Positions 61,375 through 64,000 of a stretch of 64,000 nucleotides of DNA are shown one piece after another; position 1 is the stretch's first letter, and each line of letters begins with the position of its first letter. Origin of the DNA: Earliella scabrosa. Taxonomy: Eukaryota; Basidiomycota; Agaricomycetes; Polyporales; Polyporaceae. The notes under the pieces were generated by a model. The model did no database searches. It saw nothing but the letters and a program-made list of their open reading frames with translations, and was not told the origin of the DNA. The position numbers and the translations under genes are program-made. The stretch covers positions 1,798,001 to 1,862,000 of the forward strand of contig JABYQQ010000005.1 in NCBI GenBank assembly GCA_022605405.1, in the 5' to 3' direction.

Positions 61375-62280
61375 ATGAACGCGGCAGGCAAAACCACTTC
61401 TCATGCATATGAAGTTGCGCTTTTTGGCGAGTTCTTCGCCCAAGACCTCGCAGGTGAAGTTCAATGCTTGTTATATCGTCAAAAAGGAGCCCAGTGCTAA
61501 CCTCATGCCCAATTCGGGTCCTAACGCGCAGCCATCCTGAACCGCTTTACGCTGCACAGCGAGTCCGCGCACCAGATGCACGCGCAGGAGATCCTCTTTG
61601 AGCCCCTCGACGCGCAGGGCCAGCGCGAGGCGGGCACCGAGCCCGTCCTCCTGCGCGCGCGGAAGGAGCTGCTCGATCCGGACTCGAAATGGTTTGAGTG
61701 TCTTTTGAGCGGTCTCGGCGGTGGGTGGATGTTGGCTGACTTTGGTTGTGCGATGTGTGTAGGATACTGTACTCGTACCTCAAGCCCGAGAGCGTGCGGG
61801 TGCACCCCGAGGCGACGGTCCGGCCGTGGGCGACATGCCAGATCGACGGTGACGCGCTCACCTTCGCGTCTGCTTTGGGCTACACGTGCGTCGCTTCCCC
61901 GATGCATGTCCTTGGTTAACGGGTGCGCGACCGGCTGATTTTGTTGGTGTCGCAGGCGGAGGTCGCAGATATACAAGCGCGGGTACATCTTCAGGCGCGG
62001 GAACCTGGTGATACAGATGTTCCAGCAAGAGAACGTGAGTTTGCCAAGTGTAGTGTCCGCAACTATGGAAACTGAAAGCGCGCTTTGGGAACTACAGGCA
62101 GACCCCAAGACGGGGAAGGCGATCCCGGCGAAGGTCGACACGCTGTGGCAGGTTGAGGTTAAGACGGCGGCCCCGGTGTGGAATACGCAGGCGACGCCGC
62201 TCAGCCAGTCGTTGAATGCGGTCCTCGATGTCCAGCTGCTCATGAAGGGGCTGCTTGATCTGCGAAGACAGGATTTCTAA
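61375..62280 (+). CDS. MED18: Mediator complex subunit 18 (Srb5)
   Basis: A protein of 207 residues in five exons (61375-61453, 61532-61691, 61763-61885, 61956-62034, 62098-62280). Family features are YEVALFGEFFAQDL followed by LNRFTLHSESAHQMHAQEIL, then ILYSYLKPESVRVHPEATVR, GDALTFASALGY and RGYIFRRGNLVIQMFQQ. Med18 forms a beta-barrel heterodimer with Med20 in the Mediator head and helps recruit RNA polymerase II. Intron 2 has a weaker GTTTGA donor. The stop at 62280 follows the usual C-terminal helix (LNAVLDVQLLMKGLLDLRR). Confidence 0.9.
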
Positions 62281-62666
62281 GTCTCCGAGGCAGAGCGAGC
62301 TGTATGTTACCGCTACGGTGCTCCATCTCACACGTTGAATGAGCATATGTCGCATACTAGTAGGGCCTTTGCAACCACCTATTGCACGGTCCTCACCGTC
62401 ATCCGTCGACGAAGAGCATCCGAAGTTACTGCCCTTCTGCCGTGACGCAGGCTGTCGCTGACTATAGTGCTGTCTCAACATCATGAACCTTAACTCCTAT
62501 TTGCATCGGTTCACGGGCCCAAACGGACTTGATAGGGTGGCGCATATAGTAGCACGAAGCTGCCCATATGATAATTGCATACTTCCAGACGGACACGCTC
62601 TCACTGCAATGAACATCCGGTTGCTCGTTATCGTACATCGTCCCTACCACGACGGCCAAACAACTG
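62281..62666. other. Convergent 3' region (MED18 / monooxygenase 3)
   Basis: About 385 bp, no gene seen. Confidence 0.5.
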
Positions 62667-64000
62667 TTAAGAACCAGGCACGGCATCACCGTTGGTCACA
62701 CCGATTCGACGACCGCTGTGCTCCAATAGTCCCAACTGTATCGCTTTGATTTGAAGAGCCTGGGGTACAGATCGTGCCGTGAGCGTCGCTCCATCCATAG
62801 GACCCACGGCTTCGTACGTACCAGAGGTTTAGACATGTATCGAGCATGGCCGAAGTCACCAGTAGCAAACCATAGCTGGAGGGATCATGAGCGGTGTGTC
62901 GATGAAACAAGTGGATCAACGTACTCCTGGATGTCCACAAGGGCGGTAGCTGCCTTTGATTTCGCCTTCCTCGTCCAGCCCAAATACTTCTTCCGTTTGG
63001 CTGATGACATCCTCGCCGAATACTTCTTTGTTCGCCTCTCGTATGCGTGTATATCCAGTGCTGAGGATAGGAGTCTCATGAGTGTCATATATATATACGT
63101 CTAGGTGGGCCATATAGCTTACGCAAAAATAACGACGTCCGCAGGAATCTCCGAGCCATCGTTCAGAACGAGGCTGTCTTCAGTGAATCGTTCCGGGACC
63201 CCATGGCGCGGGACGATCTTCCCTCCTTCAGCCATGTCCGCCGTGATTCCTTTGTCCGTCCCTGGAGGCGGGTTAGAGCAGGTCAATGAACGAGCAGTAT
63301 TAGTCACACGCACAATACCCTAAGAACAAAGTGGTCCCAGTCAGAGATAGATCAATCCGGGCTAGTAAGGTGGACCCACCCCCCGCTCTCTCCAGATACA
63401 GAGTGTAGAGACCTTGACCTTCCGGGCCGAGGTCAACGTTGAAGCCTGCCTTGCGGAACTTCTGGTGTATCTCGCTATTGATCTCAAACCCCTGCGGGCT
63501 GGCTGCAATGGCTAGACGCCTGAGCACCATGTTTGGGAGGCCGAGGCTCTTCAGGTCCGTCAATTCCTGAGGGGCAGCATCCGGGAAGGCTTCGTGTAGG
63601 ACCTGACGCTGATACTCTCGCCAGACGACGCAGGTCGTGGAGCGCTGCACCACGGTGACTGACTTCGCGTTGTGCAACACGAGGTCCTGGCAGACGTCAA
63701 TGGAACTATTTCCAGCCCCGATGATAGCCACACGTTTGCCGGTGTAGGCCGCGCCTCCAGGGAAATCGCCCGAATGGAGCAGCTCGCCGCGGAAGCGGTC
63801 TATACTTGGGATATCGGGCGTGAAAGGCCTACCCGCTGTTCCGGTGGCTAGGATGATGTGCGCGGGATGAAGGTCGACCTCGACGCCGTCGCGGATGACC
63901 GTGACGTTCCACCTGCGCAGCTTTGAATCATAGGTGGGAGATTGCTTGAATTGGGTCTTCATCCAGACAGTCAGGTCCTGGACTGACGCATAGTACTCGA
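62667..64000 (-). CDS. NTF2-like / class B flavin-dependent monooxygenase, copy 3 (5' partial)
   Basis: The C-terminal part of a third paralogue. Exons are 64000-63380 (open at the window edge), 63319-63314, 63261-63123, 63060-62925, 62875-62822 and 62759-62667. The lengths 6, 139, 136 and 54 nt match copies 1 and 2 exactly. The visible part starts inside the FAD domain (EYYASVQDLTVWMKTQFKQ) and includes ILATGTAGRPFTPDIP, FRGELLHSGDF and the second nucleotide fold IGAGNSSIDVCQDL. The conserved tail FATGDFGHARYMSKPLALQ is present. The 6-nt exon is GGTATT. The N-terminal NTF2-like part is presumed to lie outside the window. It is more diverged from copies 1 and 2 than they are from each other, judged by eye. 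Confidence 0.87.

Overview
The window is nuclear DNA of a filamentous basidiomycete, most likely a wood-decaying agaricomycete. Almost every gene is split by introns of about 45-70 bp with GT...AG ends. Protein families typical of Agaricomycetes are present: a class II secreted peroxidase with a manganese site, a FunK1 protein kinase, a glutaminase A-type secreted amidase and an EF-hand/ZZ zinc-finger giant. Gene models were built by hand: exons were joined where splice sites, reading phase and protein-family continuity agreed. Every complete model except the 3' end of the RNase P gene closes in frame. The genus cannot be named from the sequence alone.

Layout, left to right. 0-10 kb: C-terminus of OST1/ribophorin I (+), a small secreted protein (-), a BRCT-only Rev1-like protein (+), EFR3 (+) and VPS52 (-). 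10-19.5 kb: two close paralogues of an NTF2-like/flavin monooxygenase (+, +) flanking an 18-exon glutaminase A gene (-). 19.5-25 kb: an uncharacterised poly-Q protein (-), the proteasome deubiquitinase RPN11 (+) and mitochondrial ribosomal protein S18 (-). 25.7-34.6 kb: a RIM15-type PAS/kinase/response-regulator protein (+) and a proline-rich UIM protein (+). 35.6-38 kb: a 979-bp hAT-type element immediately in front of RNase P subunit p30 (+). 38.5-41.5 kb: FunK1 kinase (-). 42.7-44.2 kb: a gene-free nest of inverted-repeat (MITE-like) elements. 45-49.7 kb: a 14-exon EF-hand/ZZ protein (+). 49.9-51.4 kb: a short manganese peroxidase (-). 52.8-62.3 kb: Apd1/Aim32-like thioredoxin-type ferredoxin (+), a Gad8/Ypk1 AGC kinase with a C2-like N-terminus (-), a small membrane protein (-), a forkhead factor (+) and Mediator subunit 18 (+). 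The right edge holds a third flavin monooxygenase (-), running off the window.

The genes do not form a biosynthetic cluster. Housekeeping trafficking and signalling genes (EFR3, VPS52, RIM15, Gad8, RPN11, MED18) are interleaved with secreted or lineage-expanded genes (peroxidase, glutaminase, monooxygenases, FunK1).

The most unusual observations are: a 6-nt microexon conserved at the same position in all three monooxygenases; a Rev1-type BRCT domain with no polymerase behind it; a clean hAT insertion with an 8-bp target duplication 41 bp upstream of an essential gene's start codon; an apparent one-base phase break in that same gene; a multiply nested MITE locus; and two GC-AG introns.
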